The position numbers and the translations under genes are program-made. The notes under the pieces were generated by a model. It did not search any database. It saw only the letters and a list, made by a program, of their open reading frames with translations, and was not told the origin of the DNA. DNA of 64,000 nucleotides from Syngnathus acus (lineage: Eukaryota; Chordata; Actinopteri; Syngnathiformes; Syngnathidae): positions 3,692,631 through 3,756,630 of the forward strand of contig NC_051108.1 of the NCBI RefSeq assembly GCF_901709675.1. Direction: 5' to 3'. Positions 1-11,945 of this stretch are shown piece after piece (positions within the stretch are counted from its first letter, which is position 1; every line of letters starts with the position of its first letter).

Positions 1-2907
1 CAAAAACAAAGCCATCTGCACAAAAAATGGAAGGCAGAATATTTACGCCCTTACAATCATGTTGAACATTTGAAACACTCAGACAAGACCGAGGCTCACA
101 AGTCGTGTCATTTTATGTAGACTTGTAATTACAGATAAACACTAGCCATGACTGACTGTCATCAAAACTAGACATTGAATTCTAAGATGCTATTTCAGCC
201 ATGACATTTGAGCTCATCAAGGCTCTATTCTTTTTGATTTGTGTTCACATCTTAAAAGGAGCAGATTGCAACGAAACAATGCACGACATTTTCTTGATAA
301 AATAAATTGGTAATCTGATGTATTTGTGGAAAAACAATATAACATGGCTGATGGATTCATTTGGGCAGCGATGGTGTGATAATGCAGTCAATTCCAGTTG
401 CATAAAATGGCCGCCTAGAAATAATGTTCTCATGAATAAATAACTCTATTGTTCACTTTGGACAAACCCAATAGCTACGCTGTAAAATACATTTTCAAAT
501 GTATGTGATGTGTTTGTATTACATTATGAGATGACTTGTAATCTTGAATGAAAAATTCTCACTGTGTTGAGTATTTTCAATGACTCCCTCCTTTAATTGA
601 CACAATTTTATTTATTATGCTCATGCTTCCAAAGATATCAATAAAAGTATCAGTGGAAAAAAAACGGGGAACTTCCTAGTCACCACTGCTGAGCATTCAC
701 TTGTGCAGTGAAGCACAGACGTTCCATCTTATATTATATCAACCTTGAGAGGACACTTAAAAAAAAAATCCTGAGTGATGGTGCAGCAGTGAAAGTGAGT
801 AAACAGAACATATAACAGCGTTTTGACTTTTGTATGTTGTCAGACGAGATGGGCAGAACCTTGAGGCGGCAGTTGTCAGAAGATAGATGAGATTTTTGAG
901 GGGGTGGAATAGGTGTGTGTGTGCGTGTGTGAGCTCTTGGTAGACGCTAAAGCACAGGTGTCAAACTCAAGGCCCGGGGGTCAGATACGGCCCGCCACAT
1001 CATTTTATGTGACGCAAATTGTGCATCAAATTCGTGTGTCATTACTAGAATTGCAAATTGTCTTCACTTTTCATAATATCTTTTTTTTTAAATATTTGAC
1101 CAGTTTTGACTCGTCTGATTTGAAAACGAGTTATTTGTCAGTTTGTTTTGTAGCTTTTACTGTATATAATATGAGGTGCTCATACATTTATTTGGGTTGA
1201 CAGTCATAATGGCCCTCCGAAAGAAGCTATGACGACAATGCGGCCCGCGAAAAAAATTAGTTTGACACCCCTGCTCTAAAGAACAGTCTGCTACAACAAA
1301 TACCACCAACATAGGACACATACGATTGCACAGGTTATTCATGTGGCTTGCTTGTCTAGCGGTATGACCCTTGCTTGGGGTGCGAAAGGTCCAACTGCTG
1401 AAATCGAATGGAAAACTAACTGCTTACAAGGAAGGACAAGGATACAATCTGCAACCTTAAATTACAGACTTGCAGCACTTTATTTTAGTAGATAGCGTGC
1501 ATCTTGATTTTCATGCAGAGTCAAGCCTTCTTTAGCATGTTTGAGAATTTGGCACCACTGCGCTGCGCTATGCTGGGCGTGTCTCTGAGCAAGCTGTTCT
1601 GTACATCCACCCTACTGTGCATACTAGATAGACCTCACCCAAAACATAATTAGCGATCTAAAGCAACTCTCATGAAAACGATTTGACCATGGAACACATC
1701 ATCGGAAACATTTTAGAGTTTCCACTGTTTACCGTGATGGAGTGTTCAGTTAATTCATTAGATGACTCTATTTGTCTTTTTACTTCTTGTCAGTCATCAT
1801 ATTAAAACAAACGTTGGAATGACATGATTTTCTGCATGAGCGAATACATATTTTTGACATGCACACACGCACACACTTTCCTCTTCATTCACAATATAGG
1901 CACCAGAGCTGACGTTGTGTGTTTTAGTTCCTTGTCGCTTTGTTGCATAGTATGGAAGACAAAAGGCGGATTATAATTGTTATGATATAATTGCTTCAGC
2001 AATGAAAAAGACATTCAAGCAACATTTCTTTCTGAAGCAAATGCTTCAGTTTGTGCATGTTCAAAACCAGTGAACACACACACTTGGTGATACCTCAAGG
2101 GAAAAATTCTACGTCTATCTTAGTTTAGAAAAGTGCCAGTGGAGGTCAGTGCGCAATGCAGAAGAGCAAAATGACTCCAGACTAAATAGTTTTTTTGTCC
2201 TCCTAACACTTGAGGATAGACTAAAAGGGGGAATCAATGCCGACCAGTCGTCAGCATGTATGCGGATGTCAAGACAACACTAAGGTTGATCTAACAACGT
2301 GCAGAAAGACCATCACCACAGTCAGGCGGTGGGATGGCTATTACATAACACAAGCTCCCTTTACCATCATTCGCTTGATGACCTTGAAAAGGAGCCCTGA
2401 CAGGGGAGGGAAATAAGCTTTGGACAATGTAGATTGATGATGGTGCACTGCAATTAATAATAGGTATGTTTCAGTATATCTGTGCGTGTCACCATGCAGA
2501 ATGATCAAGAGTGCCGATCATCATGAAAAAAGATGAGGAGGTGTGGTCAACCTGCACTGGTTGGCAAAAAAGTGGCAGATGGACTGATGTAGGTTATGGA
2601 AAACACTTCATGTTCATCTTCCTTTCTCACACACGCACGTAGAGTTGCAACTTGCATTTGATTTGATGAGCTATATTGAATGTATGAATTGTCATTGTAC
2701 AGGAGAAGTAGTCAAGCTCTTCACTTTAGTTGTTGAATCGGAACTCACGCAAATGTACATTTTGTGACCCAAAAGCCATCCGGGTAAACATCTAACATTA
2801 TTCTCAAAGAAGCAGAAGGGATGACGCACCATATTGCATCACGCATTCAAATATTAAATAATATGTAAATAAATAAATACACTAATGTTGAATGGAATAT
2901 ATCTTAC
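1..2907. other. Non-coding stretch, possible intron of a minus-strand gene
   Basis: I see no exon-like open frame with splice sites on either strand. The region holds one hAT-like element (953-1273), a short GT-rich run near 913-930 and otherwise AT-rich unique sequence. If the candidate minus-strand first exon at 2908-3160 is real, this would be its first intron. That is an inference. Confidence 0.4.
953..1273. mobile_element. hAT-like non-autonomous DNA transposon
   Basis: The ends are inverted copies of a CAGGGGTGTCAAAC-type terminus: the left end reads CACAGGTGTCAAACTC and the right end reads AGTTTGACACCCCTG. GGCCCG-rich blocks lie just inside both ends. An 8-bp flanking duplication is visible (945-952 CGCTAAAG, 1274-1281 CTCTAAAG, 7 of 8 matching), the size typical of hAT elements. 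No transposase is encoded. The interior shares a block around 1170-1213 with the copy at 9243-9533. Confidence 0.7.
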
Positions 2908-3160
2908 CTGAAAAGTCGAATAGGGAAGTCCGATCTAATGTATGGAGAGATCCAAAACTGCAAGGACGAAAAAAAAGAAAAGAAACGTCCTTAGTCGAGC
3001 TTGTCTTGTAGTTCTTTTTATCGGATTTTTATTTTCTTTTAAATGATGAGTATTGTAATGTCGTTGGTTCTGATAGTGAGCGGTGCAGGTGCGTAGGATG
3101 CTGCTGCTAAATGCACACTGCCGTGATGCACTGAGCAAGAGGGAGAGGGGGAGATGCGCT
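2908..3160 (-). other. Candidate non-coding first exon on the minus strand (vsnl1 by synteny only)
   Basis: On the minus strand a strong donor (CAG|GTAAGAT) ends at 2908, after about 250 bases lacking a convincing protein frame. In human, VSNL1 lies divergently next to RAD51AP2 and has a non-coding first exon, and the gene to the right here is RAD51AP2-like. No visinin-like coding exon lies in the window, so the name rests on position alone. The left limit of transcription is not defined. Confidence 0.3.
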
Positions 3161-3319
3161 TATCTCCTCTGTGTGTGCTCATATGCTTCCCTAAACTGCG
3201 CGTGACGTGAAACGGCATAAAACAGCCTTTTCACGCATACACCAAATGTTGCGGTGCGTAAATAATCGGCTACAGTTAGCCAAACATCAAATATGACACC
3301 GGTTTATTTCGAAATCGGT

Positions 3320-3463
3320 TCGAGAATGACGTCATATTTCTCTCAGGCACTTTGGCGCCAATCAAGGTTCTCGACAGTGAAGCCATTTTAAGCTAGATGC
3401 TAACTAGGGGGAAAGTGGCGTCCTGTTGTCGGCTCCTGGTTAAACTGGGAGGCAGGTTTAAAG
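3320..3463 (+). promoter_or_regulatory. Candidate promoter and non-coding first exon of the RAD51AP2-like gene
   Basis: A perfect cAMP-response element TGACGTCA lies at 3327-3334. An E2F-type site TTTGGCGCC lies at 3351-3359, overlapping a CCAAT box at 3358-3362. About 100 bp downstream, AAAG|GTCAGT at 3463/3464 could be the donor of a non-coding exon, and the coding exon has its own acceptor at 4216/4217. E2F plus CCAAT is common for replication and repair genes. The start site itself is not visible. Confidence 0.4.
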
Positions 3464-3565
3464 GTCAGTTGAGTGCATGAGTTATTAACTATATTAAATA
3501 TTACTACTACTAGCCATATTATTCTTTTGTTCAGACAAGTTGCTAGGTCTTACCTTAGTAGCTTT

Positions 3566-3604
3566 TCCTGACAGTTTCGGCAGTAACTTCCGCCTTCATC
3601 AGTG
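3566..3604 (-). other. Hammerhead-ribozyme-like motif, degenerate copy
   Basis: On the minus strand CTGATGA (3596-3602) is followed by an extra A, a GGC...GCC stem, then GAAAC and GTCAGG. This is the same core as at 47489-47525. The long inverted-repeat arms of that copy are absent and stem III is too short to fold, so it is probably a dead relic. Confidence 0.4.
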
Positions 3605-3612
3605 TCCAAAGT

Positions 3613-3693
3613 ACTATTACTACTACTAGTACTACTACTACTACTACTACTACTAGTACTACTACTATCTACTACTGCTATTATTATTAGTTC
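3613..3693 (+). repeat. ACT/ATT trinucleotide microsatellite
   Basis: Imperfect tandem ACT triplets interrupted by AGT and TATCT, passing into ATT triplets. Simple sequence with no coding sense. Confidence 0.85.
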
Positions 3694-3734
3694 ATATGTA
3701 GATTGTAGAGTGTTAGATATGGAGTTAGATTGGA

Positions 3735-4024
3735 GTCAAAAGTTTTGTACTTGAAAAAAATGAAACTCGTATTTGAACAAATAAAACTTGAAACTGAAAA
3801 TGAACGTGTTGAGTTTGAAACTTGACAAATAAAAACATGACTTTATTTTTCGAGTTGAAAATAGTTTTGCAAGTGGAAATAAGACCTAAAATCTTGAAAA
3901 ATAAATGGAAGTGAAACTATTTTCAACTCAAAAAAGAATATTTTTATTTTGAGTATATTTTTATTCTTTCAAGTTTTATTTGTTCAAGTACGAGTTTTGT
4001 TTTATCAAGTCCAAAACTTTTGAC
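3735..4024. mobile_element. Palindromic MITE-like element
   Basis: About 60 bp at each end are inverted copies. The left arm begins GTCAAAAGTTTTGTACTTGA and the right arm ends in its near-complement CCAAAACTTTTGAC. The centre is AT-rich with further short inverted segments. No protein is encoded. A C-run follows the right end, so the target duplication cannot be defined. Confidence 0.6.
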
Positions 4025-4234
4025 CCCCCCCCCATCTACCTCCATTGTTAGAGTGCTAAGACTTAAACGTAAACAGTTTCAACAGTATTGTTACTGCTGA
4101 ACATATTATTTGCCTTTCACCCATCAAGGAAAGACAGTCAGCGCTACTATCTTTTTTACTTTGTATTTGATGTGCAACATAGAGTATAATCAGCATTTCA
4201 ATTTCTTTTTTGACAGGTTTCAGTTGAGAAGAAA

Positions 4235-7098
4235 ATGGATTTTACAGTGCAGGGACGACTGAGCCTTGAACCAGAGATTGAAAGTTCTCTCTCCCCCAAA
4301 AAAACTAGGAAAGACTGTACAGTGACGAATAATGCAGGCACCAGAGGTGGGCAATTTACCAAATTTTGCTGGTCTGTCTTTCGTCCTTGTTATTTTAAAA
4401 GTATTTCCTTCATTAGATCCGTCATCGGCCCGTCAGTCTGTCTATCGTCAATCAAAACAAAACGTCATAGTCCAACAGATGAAAAACCTAATTTGATTAC
4501 ACTGGTGGCTTACTTTAACTAGAACCAGCATTCCACCCCATCATCACGAGGTCCTATGGGCCTGCTGCACACAAAATATCTGAATGGCGCCTGTGTGACA
4601 AAGATGTAGACACTGCTCTATAAATCCCTTAAAGACAAACCTGTTGATTGCAGCTTACCTTTTACAATGGATTGCCCAATGATGCGGAAGTCAGATATCA
4701 GATAAATATCTCTTGTGACTCCAACCAATATGACACTATTATTGTGAGTACATGCAGCCAATCTGCTGGCACTGCATTTGCAAGTAATCAAAAGGAGGAG
4801 GATTTTACTGATACTATCTTCCAACAGGGACTGAGGCAGGATGAGGGAGAGAAATCACTCAGTCATATTGAGGAGTTTCAATTATTTGTCTCCTCACCTG
4901 ATAAGAATATTCCCTTTATGTTGGCTGAGGGTAAAAGAAAAATGGATATGTGTGATAGTCACGATATGTGTGACAGAGAAACAAATGACCGAGCTAACGA
5001 TAAAGGAACAAGCGACGCAGCCTCTCCCGTTGAATGTGCTGAGGTGTCACTTATCTCTAGTCATGCTACACCAGCCGAATACATTTCAACTGGGACGGAA
5101 AACCTCGATAACTTAGACGGCAGTTGAAACAGAGAGGGAAAGAGACCGTGATATGTCTGTGAGAATCAGCACGGAGTCTGCTGAAGCAGATAATGATGGC
5201 AGACCCTTACAGAGTAATCGAGCCCGCAGTCTGGAGCAAAACTGTCAGGAAGGCCGAAGAGAATTGCTGTAACTGTGAGAGTATCGCAGGTGAAGAATTA
5301 CCTTCATCAGTAATAGTCTGTGAACTGGAAATACATCTTCCTCCCATGTCTAACCCTAACCAGAGCAGACCATGACAGCATGAAGACTAAAATGAGAACT
5401 TGAGTCAGTTTTTGTTCCTTCCTTCAGAATGCACAACTGGCTATGAAGGAAGCTGTCATCCGACATCAAGTTCTATTCCTAACATTAGTCCACAAATATG
5501 ACAAAAACCTCTTCCAGCCGAAGATGGAAGACAACATAACTGTGTTATTAGAAGAGATCATTTGAAAGAATAGTCCAGCTGTTTGCCTGTCAAATACACC
5601 TAAAGGGCCCAGCATGTTAAACATTCCTCGGCTGCAGACGCCACAAGAGATGAGCCAAAGGAAATCAAAGAAATGACAGGAGGAATAAATCAAATCAAAT
5701 AGACTGAGCAATGAGAACTTGGTTACTAACACGAGTCAAGGGGTTAAGAGCGGTCACCGATCTGACACCAGGAGAAAAAGCTATACATGACGTGACATCT
5801 GATCTGTCTCAATTAAGAATCATTTTAGATCTTTGGATGGAATTCGAAATTCAAATTGGAATTGTTACTCTACACTTTCTGTATATTTAATGATGATGTC
5901 TGACGTTTGATTCTTTCCTTGTCACAATTTAAAGCTATTTCACTGTCTTAAGTTTTGTAATATTATGGTTCCATGTATATTTTCATTTAGAATCTTATGA
6001 AACCGGCAGCATGGAAATATGTGTCACAGATCCAGAGGCTTGTTATAAAACCACCTATGGAGGTGACCAGGAAGTGCCCATTGGCTGCCACATTTCCCCA
6101 GAAGCTTTAAATCCTGCTGCAGAGAAACACAAAGGTTAATATTCTTTTTTTTTTTGCCCTGTGAAGCTTGATAATTATTTATTTTAAACTTTGCTCCAGA
6201 AAATCTAAATGTTTGAAAGAAATCATTTCGTAACCTCTTGTCAGCATTCAGAGGTTCATTTTCCTTCCTCGCTTACCTGCAGGGAAACGATAACACTGGC
6301 ATGAATGGAGGCACATCGTATGAGGAGGAGCAGATAACAAATAAAATAGGATTAGCCACTCATCCCTGGCTGTGTCTCACTTTCAATGTCGCTTTCAGAG
6401 ACCCAGCAGACAGAGCTGAAAAGGACAGCATGGTCACCGTCCTTCGTGTGGCGACCTCTCAAGCAAAGCCACAGTGAGTTAGTGATCGCAATCTTAATTC
6501 AAATGTGATGATAATTGTTACTATCAGAATGATGGGTTCCACCTCAGGAAGTAGTTTCCATTAGGTTTAAGCTTTTTTTCCCAAAACAATAACATTACCT
6601 CTCATGATGGCACCTTTTTGTTACACTGCACTATGGTAAAGAGACATTTAGACAAACATTGGAGTCTTACAACTTCAAACATGTGTCCGCTTATGTCACG
6701 TAAATTCAGTGTGTATTCATCTTCTTCCTTCTAATGTTATTCTTCACTTATGTCCTTGTGTTGGAATTTTCTCCCCAAAAAACGCATAGAATAAGGCAAA
6801 CACACGCCCACACTTAAACTTCTAACTAACAAGAATACAATGCTGACAGCAGGAGGAGAGGCTTAATGAAAGTAAAAGTATCGACGTTGTCAAGGCTATT
6901 TACCATGCATGCAATAAAACAAATGCAAACCCTTGAAATGCCGATTCATCCTGTTACTACGTTGTGCTTTTGTGCGCAGCACCATTTTGGGAGGCCAGCA
7001 AACTGGAGCCCTTGGGGATGTGCACACGGCCAATCCGACTCGGACTGGCCAGAATGGCCAAGCCCAACTCTGTGCGTCGTTTCCACCCGTACAAATGA
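4235..7098 (+). CDS. rad51ap2: RAD51AP2-like gene; C-terminal RAD51-binding end intact, middle disrupted
   Basis: RAD51AP2 is a vertebrate RAD51-binding protein of homologous recombination, thought to act mainly in meiosis. The first coding exon is 4235-4346: it starts with an ATG a few bases inside an exon whose acceptor is at 4216/4217, and it ends in phase 1. Three later exons join in frame: 5991-6134, 6399-6473 and 6980-7098 (stop TGA 7096-7098). The last exon encodes CTRPIRLGLARMAKPNSV then RRFHPYK, which fits the conserved C-terminal RAD51-interaction motif of RAD51AP1 and RAD51AP2 (RPIR-GLSR...LHPY type). Synteny agrees, since human RAD51AP2 also lies on the VSNL1 side of CYRIA. The stretch 4523-5800 contains stops and frame changes. 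The 6134 donor (GTTAAT) is weak. I am sure of the C-terminal identity, less sure that a full-length protein is made. Confidence 0.6.
4523..5800 (+). pseudogene. Disrupted central exon region of the RAD51AP2-like gene
   Basis: From an acceptor at 4521/4522 the phase-matched frame runs about 32 codons, then meets three in-frame stops (4618-4647). The same frame is open again from 4648 to 5127 (159 codons, acidic and Ser/Asp/Glu-rich). The message then appears to move to a second frame (about 5123-5270) and to a third (to 5375), and after that stops are frequent. This pattern suggests at least two indels plus nonsense changes in a formerly long coding exon. Unrecognised small introns could explain part of it. 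Upstream and downstream junctions are both phase 1, so skipping the whole region keeps frame. Confidence 0.45.
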
Positions 7099-9242
7099 AA
7101 CGTATCCAAGTCGGGTGAGAAGAGTTCTCATATGTTGTGTGAGTGTTGCAGGAAGTCACACATTTGCATCCGATATCCAGATATTTATTCTTGTTTAATA
7201 TTCCTTTTGAATCGTTGTTGTGGCTCCAAAATGTCTCTCTTATTGCCCTCATGAAATATTCCTATTATTCATTAAATAAGGTAATATTTAAATAAAACAT
7301 AGTTCATGAAATCCAAAACATGTATCCCCATAATTGGCTTTCACGTAGGTGTTTTTATACAATATGCAACTTGCTCCAGTTGTGTGTGGGCGTTCATAGT
7401 CAAGCTACTGTAAGTGCGAAATTCTCCGTCCTTGTGTTTTTTGTTTGTTTTGTTTTTCATTATATGACTTCTACAATGGAGCCTTGAGGAATTTTATTGG
7501 GGATTAGCTGGAGTTAAGGAATTAGACATTCTTAAAGGAGAAGGATACAGTATTGTACATATCGGGGACACAGGGAAGCAACTTTGTAATTCTGAAGAGC
7601 AAATTTTTGCATTTCCCTTTATAACAAATGAACACTTGATTTTGTTTTGTATTCATTGAAACGTTTAAATTTCTTAAATTCACAATATTCATAGCAACAA
7701 ACCATTTTCTTGTCTCGAAACAGAAACTCTTGTCTCGAAACAGAAACAGAAAAATTTCCGTTGGACAATTTCAAACAAAAACGTACGTTTCAGTCCAAAC
7801 TCACATTTCTTACATCAAAACAAAGCAGCTAGTGTCACTTGGATTGTTGTTGTTTAATTTTTAAATTATGCAGGCTTCTTGTGCTTCAGGTGATAATTCA
7901 CACAAGCAAAAAATATCTCTGGTGAAGTAAGAAATTTGTTTACTCGCTCCTTTGTGGAGAAAACCAGGCAGCTATGTGTGTTTCTCCGCTTGGTGTTTGT
8001 TTTGATATTACAATATGTTTGCATTGCCGGCAGTTCTCTGCACAACCAGTGTGTATATGGCCTCAATGTAGCAAGCTGTCATAAGGCAGCATCTTTGCAC
8101 AGCAACCAAAATGAGGCTGAAGCACGCATTACAACACTGTACTGTGCTTTGTGTGCAGCCAACCGGTCATGTGCGTATTTGTTGCTCTGTGCAGATCAAT
8201 AGCAATCACAGGACCACAGACGCAGTTAGTATATGACCCACTTGGTAACTAAAAACACAACCCAGAATGTCCATCGCTGTTGCAGATGTGGAGCATTGCA
8301 AACTAAATTAACATATAAAAAGGACTTTATGCAAACACTTTTATTCATAGTGCAGTGATTGGAGGCATCTAACATAAAACAGCACTTCATTTTTTTTTTT
8401 TTTAAATCACAGTTGTGCACAACTGAAAAGTAGCTCACGGCAGTGGGAAAGAAAACACATTTAAAAGTGTGTTTTTAATTTGAGGTTTTCGAACAAAATG
8501 GCCTAGAAAATGGGCTACTTTTGAAGACTCTTTATTATTTGCACAAAAATGTTTTTGGTAATAGAACCATTAAATATGAAAAACAACCAATATTAATGTT
8601 AAATAATGAATGTACTACATACAATAATATACTCTTACGTTATGTCAAAATTGCAATATTCCAAATATAAAATCTTAATTGTCACAATAAAATCACCAAC
8701 AATAGTAAACATTTTAAAACAAAACTATTTTGTGCTAATCCCAGACATTTCTCATTATAACAGGCTCCCTTCTTGATCGATACCCATTTTATAAAAGTAA
8801 GATGAGAACACACATTTTTAAGTGAAAGTGGGTCTTCGACCAATTCTTAATCTTATCAAAGATTTAGTTTCCAAGGGCTGAAAAGACCACATAGTAAATC
8901 ATAATTAAAGCCCATAATATCATGCACTTTTGCGAGATGAGCGATGAGGTAGATGAGGATGAGTTTAGTGAGGTGAAGTTCAGATGAGTGAGTGTGTGGG
9001 GGCCGGAATCTGGGTCGGAGCCTATCAGCTAAAACAATGTAGGTGGGGGCCATTTAGTAATGGCTTGGATTAACAAATGGCAAAATCTCTCATAATTCCA
9101 TTATGGTACTTCATTAAATACTGTGCATGCGGCAACACCATTTAAATCCACCCACGTATTGAACACTGGCCATTTACATCCCATTTTTTGTTCAGCAGCA
9201 GAAAATTCCTATTCAGAAATTTAAAATACAATACTGATATAC

Positions 9243-9533
9243 CAGTGGTGTCAAACTCTGGCCTGCGGGCCAAATTTGTCTCGCAGTGTAATTATATTTG
9301 GCCCGCGAAGACAAATCGACTTTATGTGTCAATACAAAAATTGCAAATTGTCTTCACTTTTAAAAAAAATAGAGACGTTACTGGCAATTTTTTTTCATCA
9401 TTCATCAAATTTGCACAGTTTTTACTAGCATCTGATTTCAAAACAAGTTATTTATCAGTTTGTTGTGTCGCCTATACTGTATATAATATGAGACGTTCAT
9501 ACATTTATTTGGGTTGACAGTCATAATGGCCCT
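9243..9533. mobile_element. Truncated hAT-like element related to 953-1273
   Basis: It begins CAGTGGTGTCAAACTCTGG with a GGCC(T/C)GCGGGCC palindrome and shares the interior block ending in ATTTGGGTTGACAGTCATAA with the copy near 1 kb. It stops at GGCCCTTATT, lacking the right terminus, so it is a 3-prime-truncated copy. Confidence 0.6.
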
Positions 9534-10177
9534 TATTTATTTATGAACCTCTGACGAGGAAGTCATGTCTTTAAAACTCATTGCAATATGTTCACATGGT
9601 TGATCAAGCGAAATGATATTCAAAGTGCCAGTGAGTTGATGTGAAAATGGGGGCTATCATAAATCCACTGCAACCAACGACTAATCGGCTACTGCCTCTC
9701 ATAGAGGGCGTTAATCTGTGTTGGACAAGCCAGGGAATTTGTGCTCTCGCTTTTGGACCTGTTGTCAGTCCCTCTAAAAATAACAGTGGTATTTCAAAAG
9801 AGTTGTCATTATTGTAAATATTGTTTTAAAAATGGAGCACTGTGTCTTACTCCATGCAGGCATAGACAATCACTTTGTAGTTAACCTCTGTTTTTGTGGC
9901 ATCACCAGTGTTGGTCTTTAGATTGTGAGGTGATCCATTAAAGATGGCCTATTGATCAGTTGGGATTTAGCGTCTGTTCTTTATACGGTGTTGACTCTGG
10001 TACTTCATTAGGTATATTATTTTCAGATGTGGGAACACAGAGCAGGGAGGAGCATCGATTCTCTGTGACTAATTTTCATTCCACATGAGCACTGATTCTC
10101 TCATTGATCTCCACGGTGCTGGTACCATGGACACTCAGCCATAAGGTGATAGCAAGCAGGAGCAAACTGATACAGAG

Positions 10178-10404
10178 TACCGTATTTTCCGCACTATAAG
10201 CCGCACCTAAAAACCGACAGTGCGCCTTATAATCAGGCGCGCCTTATATATGGACCAATATTGAGCCACTAGAGCAGGCGTGTCCAAAGTCCGGCCCGCG
10301 GGCCAAATGTATATATCTTATATATGGACAAAGTTTTAAAATGGGCCATTCATTGAAGGTGCGACTTATAATCCGGTGCGCCTTATAGCGCGGAAAATAC
10401 GGTA
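10178..10404. mobile_element. Palindromic MITE, CCGTATTTTCCGG family, copy 1 with nested insertion
   Basis: It starts TACCGTATTTTCCGCACTA and ends with the inverted form GGAAAATACGGTA. GCGCCTTATA-type subrepeats line both halves. Near 10284-10310 there is a foreign piece, TCCGGCCCGCGGGCCAAAT, that resembles the hAT-like repeat seen elsewhere in the window. This suggests nested insertion or recombination. Confidence 0.7.
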
Positions 10405-11605
10405 GTAAACAAAATCATACAAGAAAAACATTTAATGGATATTTTAACAACACTTCACTTGACAGTTCAGAGATTTGCAGCAAGATGAGAATATCTCTTA
10501 TACAGTTCTTATCACCTCTCTTAAGCGAGGAGAATCGTGACAGCCATCTAAATGAAAGTTCCAAGCCTGTCTATTTCTGTCCCTCAATAAATCATCTATT
10601 CCAGTAAACCTATTTATATAAATATTTATCTATTAATATAACCATTTCAATTTTATCAAAGAAGTACTTTGGTACTTCTGGATTAGTCATGAACCATTTC
10701 AGGAAATGCTGCTCTTACTATAAATTGACATTTTCTCTCAAAGCAAACCTTTCTTCTGTTCGTTTAGAAATCGTATTTCAATACAAAAAGTATTTGTAGC
10801 CTTTATCTATACAAGTAGTCCGAGCAAGAACAACAGACAAGCCTAAGAAAGTTGGACATCTACATGAGGGATTGTCAATACTCGGACTAGGACTACACGT
10901 TCTCAGTTAGCTGTTTTACCGCACCCTGCAGGGATTAGCTGCTTTGTCGCAGAAAGAAAGAAAGATGCTCGGCGAATCTGTCTGTATCATCATGAAGCAG
11001 GCAACGGCTTACACGGAATGCTATTGATGTTTTTGAAATTGATGTCTGTGTTGGTGCAGAGGCTAATAAATTGCATTGATCTGGTCCAGAAAGTGAAATG
11101 CCTGGAATGATCGGAGCATTAGTGCTACTGATTAAATAATATTGAGCCAGGTATAAAAAGACAATTCTAGAGGGAAGATCAGAAATGATAAAGTGAGTTC
11201 TGTGACTAAGAAGTCCAAGACTGCTGGAAAAACAACTGTGATCATCTTTAATACTTGTGTATATCACGCTGTGAGTGCTGATCAATCCGTCTTAGTCTGT
11301 TGGATTGATGAACTGATGAGTGGTTGAACAGAGAACTGCCTCTTTCTTTCTTTTTTGTCATCATCTCCCTCCTTTCCAGAGAGAGATAGACCTTGCGGGA
11401 ACTTTTGCTGCAATGCAGCATAAGAAATCACAAGAATCTACACTCCATTTTTCTGATAAGAGAAGCTTGTCCCTGTTGTTTTTATTTTATAATGGTCAGA
11501 GGTTGAAAGATGATCAGATGATCTCATAACGTAATTGAGTCAAGCAGTTGCTATTTTTATGGTACTAAATCTCCACCCTGATTATCTCTCCATCCATCCA
11601 TCACT

Positions 11606-11945
11606 CATGTCCTAGGTCCTCCTTAGGACCTTCTCTCAGTGAGACGTACCCTAAACACCTCACCAGGGAAGCGTCCATGAGGCATCCCAAGCTAGCCAAA
11701 TCATCTGGCGCCTATCAGTGCAGAACAGCGGCTCTACTCAAGTCCCTCCCAGATGACCAAAGTTCTCGTCATACCCTTTAATGCGAGCCTAAAAACTCTG
11801 CAGAGTGCACTTGTATCTCATCATCTTGTCACGACTTGCCGCTCGTGCCCATCGGAAAGTGTAGGAACGTATTGTTAATCAACTTTTAAAAGATTGGCTT
11901 AGCTCCTTCTTCACCACTGAATCATAAGAATCAACATCACTGCCA
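11606..11945. repeat. Dispersed repeat of the kind common in teleost genomes
   Basis: Contains a run of phrases I recognise from abundant fish repeats: ACACCTCACCAGGGAAGCGT, AGCAGCGGCTCTACTC-like, CTCCCAGATGACC and TAGCTCCTTCTTCACCAC. It is diverged and non-coding. I cannot assign the repeat class with certainty; a non-LTR retrotransposon fragment is one option. Confidence 0.5.

Noticed and set aside
1-2907. Possible vsnl1 coding exon
   Set aside because: I looked for the EF-hand pattern of visinin-like proteins on the minus strand and found none. Only a non-coding first exon is plausible.
7936-8202. 88-residue plus-strand open frame with Cys-rich end
   Set aside because: No splice-site support, no recognised family and a normal chance length for AT-balanced sequence.
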